Shown: piece after piece, positions 8,829 through 17,526 of the stretch | Layout: the number at the start of each line of letters is the position of its first letter | Numbering within the stretch: position 1 is the first letter of the stretch | Origin: Komagataeibacter medellinensis NBRC 3288 | Lineage (GTDB): Bacteria; Pseudomonadota; Alphaproteobacteria; Acetobacterales; Acetobacteraceae | Direction of reading: 5' to 3' | NCBI RefSeq assembly: GCF_000182745.2 | Contig: NC_016027.1 | Location: 2,262,001-2,326,000 of the forward strand | Length of the DNA stretch: 64,000 nt | Translations under genes and position numbers: made by a program | The notes under the pieces: generated by a model | What the model was told of the DNA's origin: nothing | The model's database searches: none | Seen by the model: only the letters and a program-made list of their open reading frames with translations

Positions 8829-9977
8829 ATGACGGAAACCGGCCCCGCCCCTGTGCCTCCCGTACAGGCTGGAAAGGTGCAGGCGACTGCCCGGCTTATG
8901 CGGCTGGAAGCTGGCACATACTGTATTTTCCATGCATCAGGCCCCGTATCGGGGGGTGCTGGGCCGCTATCGGGCATGCGGGTCAGCCCGCCGCCCGGCG
9001 GCAGCGCGGTACAGGTCAGCACGTTCGAGGCTGATGGCTGGATCGGGGCACGGGATGGTGCGGCACTGGTGCGTGTGCCGCCGCCCGGTGGGGCCGTGCT
9101 GATCACCACGTACCATGCGGAGGGCGCGCCCGACCTGCCGGGGTTGCAGGTGGTTCGGCTGTCAGGTACGGCGCCCGTGCGTGCGGGCGGCCCTGCGGCA
9201 CCCGCAGCACCTCCGGTACAGGCCGAAGCGGGTAGCATGGTCGCCCATATCCAGCGCCAGGGCGATGTCAGTGTGCCGCTGGGGGCATGGATGGGCAGGA
9301 ATGGCAGCGGTCAGTGGCTGGAAGGCTTCGAAATCACGCCCGCCATGGGCGTTGCCGTGGGTGACATCGAATATCAGGCCATACTGGGACAGGACTGGTA
9401 TTCGCCGTGGGTCGAAGGTGGCCAGTACTGCGGCAGCCGGGGCATGGCGCTTCCCCTGCTGGGGCTGCGCGTGCGCCTGAAGGAAGATGCCGCCAGAACC
9501 TTTGCCTGCCGTGTCGAGGCCAGCTTTACCGATGGCACCCGCATCGGTCCGGTAGAGGATGAACCACTGATGGCCGCGACACAGGCCCCGCTGGAATCCT
9601 TTCGTATTGAAATTACGCCCCGCATTGCCGGGGAACTGCCCGTCCCGCCCGATAACGCGGCGGAGGAAACCCTGCTGGCTGCCAGTGCCGATCTCCAGCC
9701 CGCGGCAGGTGGACGACTGCGGCGTGGCAGGAGGGCGCGCCCGGCAAGACGCCCGGTACAACCGGCGGTGCCTGATGCCGATGGTAGGCAGGTCGCGGCC
9801 GTGCAGGAGGGGGAAGACGTCACCGCTTCTTCCCCGCCCCGGTCCACTGGGCCTGTACCATGGTGGAACCGGCGACCCGAGCGACCCGTGGCCGGCACCG
9901 ATAATGTTGCGGTGGACCCGGCATCGGGCCGCCGTGGCAAGGCCCCCCGCCGGTCCCGTGCGCGGGCGGATGCGTGA
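8829..9977 (+). CDS. Unknown protein with a ChW-like (clostridial hydrophobic W) motif
   Basis: A 382-aa protein of unknown function. The open frame extends upstream to 8700, but that part overlaps the glycosyltransferase end, so I chose ATG 8829, which has a GGGGGGA ribosome-binding site. Residues about 179-217 match the ChW repeat pattern: a YQ pair, then a W..WV.GG core, then G..G and a closing hydrophobic strand (IEYQ, DWYSPWVEGG, GLRVRL). The last 100 residues are proline- and arginine-rich and probably disordered. No signal peptide is visible, so if exported it may use the adjacent type I system. It is coupled to the next glycosyltransferase through GTGA. The start and the motif are my reading; no close family is recognised. 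Confidence 0.65.
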   Translation: MTETGPAPVPPVQAGKVQATARLMRLEAGTYCIFHASGPVSGGAGPLSGMRVSPPPGGSAVQVSTFEADGWIGARDGAALVRVPPPGGAVLITTYHAEGAPDLPGLQVVRLSGTAPVRAGGPAAPAAPPVQAEAGSMVAHIQRQGDVSVPLGAWMGRNGSGQWLEGFEITPAMGVAVGDIEYQAILGQDWYSPWVEGGQYCGSRGMALPLLGLRVRLKEDAARTFACRVEASFTDGTRIGPVEDEPLMAATQAPLESFRIEITPRIAGELPVPPDNAAEETLLAASADLQPAAGGRLRRGRRARPARRPVQPAVPDADGRQVAAVQEGEDVTASSPPRSTGPVPWWNRRPERPVAGTDNVAVDPASGRRGKAPRRSRARADA

Positions 9978-11257
9978 ATGCCATGGGGCCGGTTGTACGG
10001 GGCATGAAATACCTGTTCGTGCACCAGAACTTTCCCGCCCAGTTCGTGCACCTGCTGCGCGACCTGTGCGCGCGGGGTGACAGCGAGATCGTCTTCATAA
10101 GCGAATCTGGGCGTGCGCAAATGGCGGGGGTGCGGCGGGTATCCTACCGCATGCCGCCGCGTGCGCGTGTGGATGGTCCCGCCCCGGTAGCGGAACTGGC
10201 GCGTGGCATGCAGCGCGCGGCCGAGGTGGCACGGGCAGCGCGCACCCTGCGTGGTCTTGGTTATGTGCCCGATATCATCATCGGCCATCATGGTTGGGGT
10301 GAGATGCTGGAACTGGCCGATGTGTACCCCGGTGTGCCGATACTGGGTTATTATGAATTTTTCTATCATCCCACCGGGCTGGATGTGGGCTTTGACCCCG
10401 AATTTGCGCCCCAGTCCGATGTGGCGCCTCTGGTGCGGGCGCGCAATACCCTTAACTTGCTCGCCCTTGCCGGGCCGGGCTGGGGGCATACGCCTACCCG
10501 CTTCCAGCGCAATACCTATCCCGACTGGGCACGCGGCCGTCTGACCTGCCTGCCCGAAGGGGTGGACCTGACACGGTGCGCCCCCGACCCGCAGGCGCGC
10601 AGGCAGGTCTTTACGCTGGGGGATATTGAAATTCTGCCCACTGAAAAGCTGGTCACCTATGTTGCGCGTGATCTTGAGCCTTATCGCGGCTTTCATGTGT
10701 TCATGCGCGCGCTGCCCCGCATTCTGGCCCGGCGGCCCGAAGCGCGGGTGGTGCTGGTGGGAGGCGATGGCGTGAGTTATGGCGGCCGTGCGCCCGGTGG
10801 GCGGACATGGCGGCAGCACATGCTGGCCGAACTGGGGGATAGTATCGACCCCGCGCGGGTTCATTTTGCGGGCAGGGTGGAATATGGCAGTTTCTGCCGC
10901 CTGCTCCAGCGCTCGGATGCGCATGTGTACCTGACATACCCGTTCGTGGTGTCATGGTCGCTGCGCGAGGCCATGGCCTGTGGCTGTGCCATTGTGGGCA
11001 GCCGGACCGCGCCGGTGGAAGAATTCCTGCAAGATGGCCGCACCGCGCGGCTGGTTCCATTTCTGGACCCGCGGCAGATTGCCGATGGTGTTCTGGAAAT
11101 CCTGGAAGACGGCAGGCTTGCCCGCAGGCTGCGCGCCAATGTACGCAGGCAGGCGGAACGCACGCTGGATATGGGCCGCTACATGGCGGGTTATCATGCC
11201 CTGATCGGCCAGATCGTAACTGGCGATGGCCGCATGGCCCTGCCGGGTGCGGCGTGA
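9974..11257 (+). CDS. Family 4 glycosyltransferase
   Basis: GT-B fold glycosyltransferase of 427 aa that transfers a sugar from a nucleotide-activated donor. The N-terminal acceptor domain contains FVHQNFPAQF and DIIIGHHGWGE. The C-terminal donor domain contains LVTYVARDLEPYRGFHVFMRAL, VVLVGGDGVSYG, the pattern VHFAGRVEY and the family 4 E-x7-E region SWSLREAMACGCAIVGSRTAPVEEF. The GTG at 9974 overlaps the previous stop; ATG 9983 is the alternative. It is the last gene of the secretion/glycosylation cluster and is followed by a GC-rich hairpin. Confidence 0.9.
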   Translation: MNAMGPVVRGMKYLFVHQNFPAQFVHLLRDLCARGDSEIVFISESGRAQMAGVRRVSYRMPPRARVDGPAPVAELARGMQRAAEVARAARTLRGLGYVPDIIIGHHGWGEMLELADVYPGVPILGYYEFFYHPTGLDVGFDPEFAPQSDVAPLVRARNTLNLLALAGPGWGHTPTRFQRNTYPDWARGRLTCLPEGVDLTRCAPDPQARRQVFTLGDIEILPTEKLVTYVARDLEPYRGFHVFMRALPRILARRPEARVVLVGGDGVSYGGRAPGGRTWRQHMLAELGDSIDPARVHFAGRVEYGSFCRLLQRSDAHVYLTYPFVVSWSLREAMACGCAIVGSRTAPVEEFLQDGRTARLVPFLDPRQIADGVLEILEDGRLARRLRANVRRQAERTLDMGRYMAGYHALIGQIVTGDGRMALPGAA

Positions 11258-11259
11258 CC

Positions 11260-11283
11260 GCCCGGTGCCTGCGGCACCCGGGC
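11260..11283. terminator. GC-rich hairpin between convergent genes
   Basis: GCCCGGTGCC and GGCACCCGGGC form a 10-bp stem with one bulged base and a 3-base loop. It lies between the plus-strand glycosyltransferase stop and the minus-strand pyrophosphatase stop and has no T-tract on either side. A bidirectional stop is plausible but not proven. Confidence 0.45.
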
Positions 11284-11300
11284 AGCCAGATGGGCGCAGC

Positions 11301-11828
11301 TTACTTGCCGGCCACGGCCTTGATGGATTCGACAATGATCTCGCCCGCGACCTTCTTGTCGGCCCAGCCTGCGACCTTGACCCACTTGCCCTTTTCAAGA
11401 TCCTTGTAGCGGGTGAAGAAGTGCTCGATCTCCTTCAGTACGATCTCGGGCAGGTCATCAAGGGTTTCCACCTTGGCGTAGTACGGGTGCACCTTGTCGT
11501 GGGGGACGCAGATGATCTTTTCATCCTGCCCGCTCTCGTCTTCCATCCGCAGTACGCCGATGGGGCGAGCGCGTACGACAACACCGGGCACCACGGCGGC
11601 GGGCATCAGCACCAGCGCGTCGGTCGGGTCGCCATCGGCGGCCAGTGTGTTGGGAATGAAGCCATAGGCAGCTGGATAGACCATGGGCGTGAACAGGATG
11701 CGGTCCACCACCAATGCGCCGCTGTCCTTGTCGATTTCGTACTTGACGCCTGAACCCTGCGGAATCTCGATCACGACATTGATGTCGTTGGGTACGTCCT
11801 TGCCGGGGGAAATCTTCGATACGTCCAT
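11301..11828 (-). CDS. ppa: Inorganic pyrophosphatase (family I)
   Basis: Hydrolyses pyrophosphate to two phosphates in the cytoplasm, pulling nucleic-acid, protein and nucleotide-sugar synthesis forward. The 175-aa length is typical of bacterial soluble family I enzymes. Visible landmarks are the substrate and metal region KYEIDKDSG (about 29-37), the metal-binding DGDPTDALV with its three aspartates (about 66-74), and the later KIICVPHDKVHPYY and HFFTRYKDLEKGKWV segments. It stands alone on the minus strand, convergent with the upstream glycosyltransferase. The ATG at 11828 gives the standard N-terminus. Confidence 0.97.
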   Translation of the reverse strand: MDVSKISPGKDVPNDINVVIEIPQGSGVKYEIDKDSGALVVDRILFTPMVYPAAYGFIPNTLAADGDPTDALVLMPAAVVPGVVVRARPIGVLRMEDESGQDEKIICVPHDKVHPYYAKVETLDDLPEIVLKEIEHFFTRYKDLEKGKWVKVAGWADKKVAGEIIVESIKAVAGK

Positions 11829-12090
11829 TGCTGTTCAGGCCTCCTGCTGCCTGTGTGTGCGTTAAGGGCCATCCCGGAGCGGGACGGCGTGATTTAACGG
11901 GGGATGACGGTATATCTCCCTCCGTTTCCTGTGCAAGTCATGTTCCGTGGCAGGGTGTGTAACCATGAGCCAGATCATGAACCTGTTTTTTTTATGGCGG
12001 GGTTGCCTTCCGCGTGGAAAAAATTACCGGGAAAAGGCTATGTGGATCTTGCCAAATCCCTCCACATGCGCGAGATCAGGGGCTGCCTGC

Positions 12091-12164
12091 GCGCCCGTAG
12101 CTCAATTGGTTAGAGCGGGCCGCTCATAACGGCTTGGTTGCGGGTTCAAGTCCTGCCGGGCGCA
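12091..12164 (+). tRNA. tRNA with anticodon CAU, probably tRNA-Ile2
   Basis: A 74-base cloverleaf: acceptor GCGCCCG with CGGGCGC, D arm GCTC/GAGC, anticodon loop CTCATAA (anticodon CAT) and T arm GCGGG/CCTGC with TTCAAGT. CCA is not encoded. CAU tRNAs are initiator Met, elongator Met or Ile2 (lysidine-modified). The C4-G69 and C5-G68 pairs, which TilS recognises in E. coli, and the TGGTT variable region favour Ile2. Elongator Met is not excluded. Confidence 0.9.
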
Positions 12165-12256
12165 GGCTTTATTGCATGCGCCGTCGCGCATCCACGCCCC
12201 ACCGTGCCGTGCGGGTGCCTTGCCATATTTTCCTCAGTTATCAGGAGCCGACCATC

Positions 12257-13936
12257 ATGGCCGCCACGCAATATGTCTATGTGATGAAGGACCTGACCAA
12301 GGCGTATCCGGGTGGGCGTGAAGTCTTCAAGGGGATTACCCTGTCCTTCCTGCCCGGCGTCAAGATTGGCGTGCTGGGTGTCAACGGTGCCGGTAAGTCT
12401 ACGCTGCTCAAGATCATGGCGGGCGTGGAAAAAGAATTTGGCGGCGAGGCATGGGCCGCCGAGGGCGCGCGCGTGGGCTACCTTGAGCAGGAGCCCAAGC
12501 TGGATGAAAGCCTGACGGTTGGCGAAAACGTGGCGCTGGGCTTTGGCGAACTGAAAAAGGCCGTGGACCGCTTCAACGAAATTTCGATGAAGTTCGCCGA
12601 ACCCATGTCCGATGATGAAATGAACACCCTGCTGGCCGAACAGGCCGAACTGCAGGAAGTGATCGACGCTGGCGATGGCTGGGAACTGGACCGCAAGCTC
12701 GAGATCGCACTCGAAGCTCTGCGCTGCCCGCCCGCCGACAGCCCGGTCGAGAAGCTGTCCGGGGGTGAGCGCCGCCGCGTGGCGCTGTGCCGTCTGCTGC
12801 TGGAAAAGCCCGACCTGCTGCTGCTCGATGAACCGACCAACCATCTTGATGCCGAAAGTGTGTCATGGCTGGAAAAGACGCTGCGGGATTACGAAGGCAC
12901 CGTGATGGTCATTACCCATGACCGTTACTTCCTTGATAACGTCACCAACTGGATTCTCGAACTCGAGCGTGGCCGTGGCTATCCGTTTGAAGGTAACTAC
13001 TCCTCCTGGCTGACCCAGAAGCGCAAGCGCCTGGCGCAGGAAGAGAAGGAAGAAAGTGCCCGCCAGCGCGCCCTTGCCGCCGAGCAGGAATGGATCGGTT
13101 CCTCCCCCAAGGCGCGACAGGCCAAGAGCAAGTCCCGTATTGCGCGGTATGAGGAAATGCTGGCCCAGAATGCCGAAAAGTCGGGTGGCGTGGCCGATAT
13201 TGTCATTCCCCCCGGTCCTCGCCTTGGCGGTACGGTGATCGAGGCCGAGGATTTGCGCAAGGGCTTTGGCAACCGTCTGCTGATCGATGACCTGAACTTC
13301 AAGCTGCCGCCCGGTGGTATTGTGGGCGTGATCGGGCCAAATGGCGCGGGTAAGTCCACCCTGTTCAAGATGATCATGGGGCAGGAAACGCCCGATAGCG
13401 GCAAGCTGACCATCGGTGAGACGGTGAAGCTGGGTTACGTGGACCAGTCGCGTTTCAGCCTGGATGACGACAAGACCGTGTGGGAGGAAATCTCCGGCGG
13501 GACGGATGTTATCTATCTGGGCAAGCGGGCCGTGCCGTCACGCGCCTATGTCGGGGCCTTCAACTTCAAGGGGCCGGACCAGCAGAAGAAGGTTGGAGTG
13601 CTTTCGGGTGGTGAGCGCAACCGCGTGCATCTGGCCAAGATGCTGCGGCAGGAAAGCAACGTCATCCTGCTTGATGAGCCGACTAACGACCTTGATGTCG
13701 ATACCCTGCGCGCGCTGGAAGAGGCCCTGGCCGAATTCGCGGGCTGTGCGGTCATCATCAGCCATGACCGCTGGTTCCTGGACCGTCTGGCAACTCACAT
13801 CCTTGCCTTTGAAGGCGACAGCCACGTCGAATGGTTCGAGGGTAACTTCCAGGCCTATGAGGAAGACAAGCGCCGCCGCCTTGGGCCGGATGCGACCGAA
13901 CCCAGCCGGATCAAGTACCGCCCCATCGAACGCTGA
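12257..13936 (+). CDS. ettA: ABC-F translational throttle ATPase EttA
   Basis: Soluble ABC-F protein that binds the ribosomal E site and gates translation elongation according to energy state. The 559-aa length matches EttA. It has two ATPase domains: Walker [10 protein letters not shown] (about 47-55) and GPNGAGKST (about 360-368), signatures [11 protein letters not shown] and [11 protein letters not shown], and Walker B regions [12 protein letters not shown] and [12 protein letters not shown]. The charged linker between them ([16 protein letters not shown]) is the P-site tRNA interaction motif of the family. ATG 12257 was chosen because AGGAG lies 9 bases upstream and the N-terminus [13 protein letters not shown] is standard; the open frame reaches upstream into the tRNA and that part is not coding. 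Confidence 0.96.
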   Translation: MAATQYVYVMKDLTKAYPGGREVFKGITLSFLPGVKIGVLGVNGAGKSTLLKIMAGVEKEFGGEAWAAEGARVGYLEQEPKLDESLTVGENVALGFGELKKAVDRFNEISMKFAEPMSDDEMNTLLAEQAELQEVIDAGDGWELDRKLEIALEALRCPPADSPVEKLSGGERRRVALCRLLLEKPDLLLLDEPTNHLDAESVSWLEKTLRDYEGTVMVITHDRYFLDNVTNWILELERGRGYPFEGNYSSWLTQKRKRLAQEEKEESARQRALAAEQEWIGSSPKARQAKSKSRIARYEEMLAQNAEKSGGVADIVIPPGPRLGGTVIEAEDLRKGFGNRLLIDDLNFKLPPGGIVGVIGPNGAGKSTLFKMIMGQETPDSGKLTIGETVKLGYVDQSRFSLDDDKTVWEEISGGTDVIYLGKRAVPSRAYVGAFNFKGPDQQKKVGVLSGGERNRVHLAKMLRQESNVILLDEPTNDLDVDTLRALEEALAEFAGCAVIISHDRWFLDRLATHILAFEGDSHVEWFEGNFQAYEEDKRRRLGPDATEPSRIKYRPIER

Positions 13937-14010
13937 TTCCATTTGCCATCCGGAATATTATCTGTCTCAATAACGCTCAGGTCTTTACTCCTGTCGTTAT
14001 GGAGGCAGCC

Positions 14011-14535
14011 ATGGGGTGTCGGAACAGCATACGGACAGCGCGCCTGCAGCTTGATCCCGTATCGTGGACCGATCTGGACGATGTGGTCCGGCTCAAGGCC
14101 AGTACCGGTGTAACCGGGCGGCTGGCCGGGGGTGTCTGCAACCGTACCCTGAGTGAACAGGATATGATGACCGACCTCATGACATGGGGCCGGGAAGGCG
14201 TCGGCATGTTCGCGATCCGTCAGCAGGGCCACTTCATCGGCCTTGTGGGCGTGCAGCCTCCTACCACCATGGATTGCCATGAAATGCAGTTTGCTTTCGT
14301 GCAACAGGCCCACGATCCGACCCTGTCGCGTGAGGCGGCAAGCATGGCGCTCGCTTTCGCGCATGCAGAGGGGGTGGCGCGCGTTATTGCCTATGCCAAG
14401 GCGGGTGATATCGTGGCCCGGCAAGTCTTTGGTGGTGCGGGCATGCATGTTTGTTCAGCCCAGCAGGTGGCGCGACCCGATATCGTGCTTTACCAAAGTA
14501 CCCGGCCGTGCGGGGCGCATAACCGTTTACATTAA
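14011..14535 (+). CDS. GNAT-fold N-acetyltransferase (RimJ/RimL-like)
   Basis: A 174-aa protein resembling the RimJ/RimL-type acetyltransferases that move acetyl from acetyl-CoA to an amine. Seen are an opening IRTARLQLDPVSWTDLDDV, a central strand FAIRQQGHFIGLVGV, and a later helix region EAASMALAFAHAEGVARVIAYA followed by ARQVFGGAGM. The acetyl-CoA loop (Q/R-x-x-G-x-G/A) is not clear, so activity is uncertain. ATG 14011 has GGAGG 7 bases upstream; an in-frame ATG at 13999 precedes that site and is less likely. A strong terminator follows directly. Confidence 0.65.
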   Translation: MGCRNSIRTARLQLDPVSWTDLDDVVRLKASTGVTGRLAGGVCNRTLSEQDMMTDLMTWGREGVGMFAIRQQGHFIGLVGVQPPTTMDCHEMQFAFVQQAHDPTLSREAASMALAFAHAEGVARVIAYAKAGDIVARQVFGGAGMHVCSAQQVARPDIVLYQSTRPCGAHNRLH

Positions 14536-14547
14536 GGGGTTATTATG

Positions 14548-14576
14548 AAAAAAGCCGGTAATTTCTACCGGCTTTT
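14548..14576 (+). terminator. Rho-independent terminator after the GNAT gene
   Basis: A perfect 11-bp inverted repeat, AAAAGCCGGTA and TACCGGCTTTT, around a 5-base loop; the stem ends in a T-run. It starts 13 bases after the acetyltransferase stop. Confidence 0.85.
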
Positions 14577-14679
14577 GTACTATGTGCCCTTGCTGGCAGG
14601 GCTGGCGTGTCGAGAGCATGTCCGCTGACAGCCGGTTCAGTGAACATGCCCTGGTTTATTGTTTTTGCGCGCATCTTCA

Positions 14680-14707
14680 CCTGTTTGAATGCATGCATTC
14701 AAACAGG
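14680..14707. repeat. 28-bp perfect palindrome downstream of mlaC
   Basis: Two 14-base halves, CCTGTTTGAATGCA and TGCATTCAAACAGG, form an exact palindrome without spacer, 7 bases past the mlaC stop. There is no T-tract on the mlaC side. It could fold as a hairpin at the mlaC 3' end or be a protein-binding dyad. Confidence 0.8.
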
Positions 14708-14714
14708 ATCTGCC

Positions 14715-15332
14715 CTAGTGGTGGTTGGCGATCTGCTTGTCGAGTGCATGCAGCAGGCCGTCCACATTGCCACCGTTGCGGGCAATGAAGGAGCTGTAAT
14801 CCTGCCTCTGGGTCAGGCGCAGGCTGGCACCTTCGCCCACCACATCTACCACTTTAGGGCTGCCGCTGGTGGTGCTGATGATCCACTGCGTATCGGCGCC
14901 GGGCTGGCCGGGACGATTGATGACGGTCGAGACCGCAGTGTCATCGCCAGCGGGTGCGCTGGAACCCACCACAAAGGTTACGCCACGGTAGTCACCGATC
15001 TTGTCGGTAATGGCGTTGACCAGAACCTGATGGAACAGCTTGAGGTAGCGGTCCTGCTGGTCGGGTGTTGCGGTGCGCCAGTAACGGCCAAGGCAGTAGC
15101 GGCCAATGGCGTCCACATCCACGTACTGGCCCAGAAGCGGCAGGATATCGGCCTTCTTCTTTTCCAGCGGGATGTCGCTGTTGACGATGGCGACAAGTTT
15201 GTTGCCAAACATGGTGACAAAGGCGCGGGCCTGCGTGCGGGCATCAACCGCCCATGCTGAAGCAACAGGCATGGCGGCGGACGTTGCTGCCAGCAGAGCC
15301 AGTGCGTGGCGACGGGGGATGGATGACTGCAT
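14715..15332 (-). CDS. mlaC: MlaC-like periplasmic phospholipid-binding protein
   Basis: Periplasmic carrier of the Mla system (MlaC/Ttg2D family), which ferries phospholipids between the outer-membrane MlaA complex and the inner-membrane MlaFEDB transporter. The 205-aa protein has a cleavable signal peptide at the N-terminus (basic SIPRRH, hydrophobic ALALLAATSAAMPVASAWA). The mature part has family features such as LGRYWRTATPDQQDRYLKLF and ITDKIGDYRGVTF, and ends in SFIARNGGNVDGLLHAL. It lies 17 bases downstream of mlaA in one operon. The mlaFEDB genes are not in this window. Confidence 0.9.
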   Translation of the reverse strand: MQSSIPRRHALALLAATSAAMPVASAWAVDARTQARAFVTMFGNKLVAIVNSDIPLEKKKADILPLLGQYVDVDAIGRYCLGRYWRTATPDQQDRYLKLFHQVLVNAITDKIGDYRGVTFVVGSSAPAGDDTAVSTVINRPGQPGADTQWIISTTSGSPKVVDVVGEGASLRLTQRQDYSSFIARNGGNVDGLLHALDKQIANHH

Positions 15333-15349
15333 CGCTTTGTCCCTTCTTG

Positions 15350-16168
15350 TTATCTGGTGTGATACCAGTCGGGCACGGTAGCCCGATGGTCGTTCTTTAT
15401 GGCTTCCGCCATCGCCTTGCGCTGCTGCTGGTAGGCACTGCGGATGGTGGCGTAGGGATCAAGCGAATCCTTCATGACCTGGTCCAGCGCGTCGACATTG
15501 GTCGCCATGCCGTTAATGGTACCCATGATGTTATAGGCCCAGTTGAAGGTTAACAGCCCATAACCACGGGGCACATAGTTCCATGGCGAGAGGCCCACAT
15601 CCAGACCGTAGCCCAGCCCATCACGGAAAGAAGACGGACCAAGGGCGGGCAGGAACAGGTAGGGGCCCGAAGGCACGCCCCATGTGGCCAACGTCAGGCC
15701 GCCATCATTGTCATGATGTTTGTAGCCCGCGTAATTGGCCACATCGATCAGACCGCCCAGGCCCGCCGTCATGTTAATGCACCAGCGCACGAAGGCGTCA
15801 CCCGCGCGGCGGGGCTTACCGGCACCCACGTCGTTGAAGAACACGACGGGTTCGTTCATGGTCTGGTACAGGCTGCCGAACGAATTGCGCAGCGGGCGCG
15901 GCACGGCCCATATATAGGCTTTGGCCACCGGGCGCAGGGTGTATTTGTTGGCCCACATGGTCAGGCCGAAGGCCTTGCGGTTAAGCTTTTCGTACTTGTC
16001 GTTGGCTTCCTTGTATTCAGCCAGCGCATCCGGGTCCTTTGGCGGCGGGGCAGCGCACGAGGCAAGCCCGAGCAGCCCAAGAGCCACCCCCGCGACGCGG
16101 AGCGCCGAACGACGGGGGGACGGGAACGGGCGGGACGACCAAGAATTCGATCCTGTCTCTGCGCGCAT
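15350..16168 (-). CDS. mlaA: MlaA/VacJ outer-membrane lipoprotein
   Basis: Outer-membrane component of the Mla pathway that removes mislocalised phospholipids from the outer leaflet. The start chosen (ATG 16168) gives 272 aa with an N-terminal lipoprotein signal ending in the lipobox LASC (about residue 38), followed by PPPKDPDALAEY. Family motifs include the NEPVVFFNDV region, a GGLIDVANYAG segment, TWGVPSGPYLFLPALGPSSFRDG and YGLLTFNWAYN. The open frame continues upstream to 16447, but that part lacks a signal and is unlikely to be translated. It is followed by mlaC with a 17-base gap. Confidence 0.93.
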   Translation of the reverse strand: MRAETGSNSWSSRPFPSPRRSALRVAGVALGLLGLASCAAPPPKDPDALAEYKEANDKYEKLNRKAFGLTMWANKYTLRPVAKAYIWAVPRPLRNSFGSLYQTMNEPVVFFNDVGAGKPRRAGDAFVRWCINMTAGLGGLIDVANYAGYKHHDNDGGLTLATWGVPSGPYLFLPALGPSSFRDGLGYGLDVGLSPWNYVPRGYGLLTFNWAYNIMGTINGMATNVDALDQVMKDSLDPYATIRSAYQQQRKAMAEAIKNDHRATVPDWYHTR

Positions 16169-16506
16169 ACTCGTTTCCGCTTCCCTCTGTCTTCGCTTTC
16201 CCGCCCTGTCATGGCGGGGTGGCCCAATGCGTTTGCAAGAATCCTGAACCGGGCGATGACGCCCCTTTCCAGCGTCACTCTCTACCATGGGATCGCTGTT
16301 GTGCAATCCGCTTGCCTGATTACAGGGGAAGATTGTACCTGCCCTGCACAGGGCACATGGGCGTGAACCCAGCCCTACGCTGCCCGGCAGGTGGGAATGC
16401 TGGCAGAATTGCCGCGTTGAGTGTGATGTGAAATCCACACCTCCCAAACGCCGTGGCGCGGGAAGGGTGGCGCGGAATCACGGTTTGTTGACGTTTAGGT
16501 GCGTCT
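16169..16506. other. Intergenic region between thyX and mlaA
   Basis: This 338-base stretch separates the thyX stop from the mlaA start on the minus strand and must hold the mlaA promoter. Only low-quality overlapping frames are present. I see no clear hairpin or promoter motif in it. Confidence 0.5.
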
Positions 16507-17457
16507 TCAGCCACGCAGTCGGGGCGCGATTTCGGGAAACATGTCTGCCAGTTCGCGTATTTCGCGCTTTGACAGACCTTCCCCCGCCGGATCGACGGGC
16601 CCGCTCCCCATGGCGGCGCGCAGCACGCGCAGTGCCGGCCCGGACAGCAGCACGGCGTCACGCATGTAGTCCGTAAAGGCCTCGAACGTCAGCGGGGCCC
16701 ATTTTTCCACAATCTGCAGAATAGCGTCGGCATAGGCACGGATTTCGTACTGCGCGTGACTGTCCGCGCGCAGGCGCAGGAAGTGCAGCAGGTTCCACAG
16801 GTTAATCTGCCAGTAGAACTGGGTCATGATGTTGACCGGCAGGTTCATGCGCGCAAGCTCGCGCGCAATGGCGGGGCGGTCCGGATCACGCTTTTCGCCG
16901 TTTTCATCCTCGTTGAGCAGGTCGAGGTAGTGGTCGTAGCAGCGCGCGGCATCATCGCGCAGGATGTCGAGCACCTGCTGCGCCTGCTCGGGCGGCAGCG
17001 TGTCGGCGCGGCCCTGTTTGTTGTTGGTGGACTGGGCGGCGATATCCTCGGGGCGGGGAAAGTAGAATTCCTTCTCCAGCACGGAATAGCGGGCCGAGTA
17101 TTCGTTGATGCTGGCGGTGCGGTGGCGGAACCACTGCCGGGTGACGAAAATGGGCGCGCGCACATGCAGCTTGAGCACCGCCAGCTCGAACGGGCTGGTG
17201 TGGCGGTGGCGCATGAGGTAGCGGATCAGCCCCCGGTCATCGGACGTGCTGCGCGTGCCCTTGCCATAGGAGACGCGCGCGCCCTGCACGATGCCGCTGT
17301 CGCCACCCATATAATCCACCGCGCGGACGAACCCCGTTTCCAGCACGGGAATGGGGGAATACAGCACATCTTCCACCGCTGGCACGACCAGGCGGCGGGT
17401 CTGGGCCCATCCGGCGCGGGCCGCCTCGATTGCTGATTTCTGCTCAGTGGAAAACAT
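16507..17457 (-). CDS. thyX: Flavin-dependent thymidylate synthase ThyX
   Basis: Makes dTMP from dUMP with methylenetetrahydrofolate and FAD/NADPH. The ThyX signature RHRTASINEYSAR (about residues 137-149) binds FAD and dUMP; an upstream RHRHTSPFEL and downstream NIMTQFYWQINLWNLLHFLRLR are typical of alphaproteobacterial enzymes. The ATG at 17457 gives 316 aa. An in-frame ATG at 17526 has a better ribosome-binding site (GGAGAGGAC) and would add 23 residues, so the start is open. It is the only dTMP synthase visible here. Confidence 0.93.
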   Translation of the reverse strand: MFSTEQKSAIEAARAGWAQTRRLVVPAVEDVLYSPIPVLETGFVRAVDYMGGDSGIVQGARVSYGKGTRSTSDDRGLIRYLMRHRHTSPFELAVLKLHVRAPIFVTRQWFRHRTASINEYSARYSVLEKEFYFPRPEDIAAQSTNNKQGRADTLPPEQAQQVLDILRDDAARCYDHYLDLLNEDENGEKRDPDRPAIARELARMNLPVNIMTQFYWQINLWNLLHFLRLRADSHAQYEIRAYADAILQIVEKWAPLTFEAFTDYMRDAVLLSGPALRVLRAAMGSGPVDPAGEGLSKREIRELADMFPEIAPRLRG

Positions 17458-17526
17458 GTGCCGTCCCGTCCCGTCTGTGTCGATCATAGCAATAGCAAAG
17501 GAGGCGGGGCTTACCATATGGGCCAT

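Noticed and set aside
12091-12164. Initiator tRNA-Met assignment
   Set aside because: The acceptor starts with a proper G1-C72 pair, unlike initiator tRNAs, which have a mismatch there; Ile2 or elongator Met remain.
12134-12256. Upstream extension of EttA into the tRNA
   Set aside because: The first bases encode the tRNA 3' half; ATG 12257 has AGGAG and the standard N-terminus.
14607-15260. 217-aa plus-strand frame
   Set aside because: It is the antisense shadow of mlaC, which has a signal peptide and clear family motifs.
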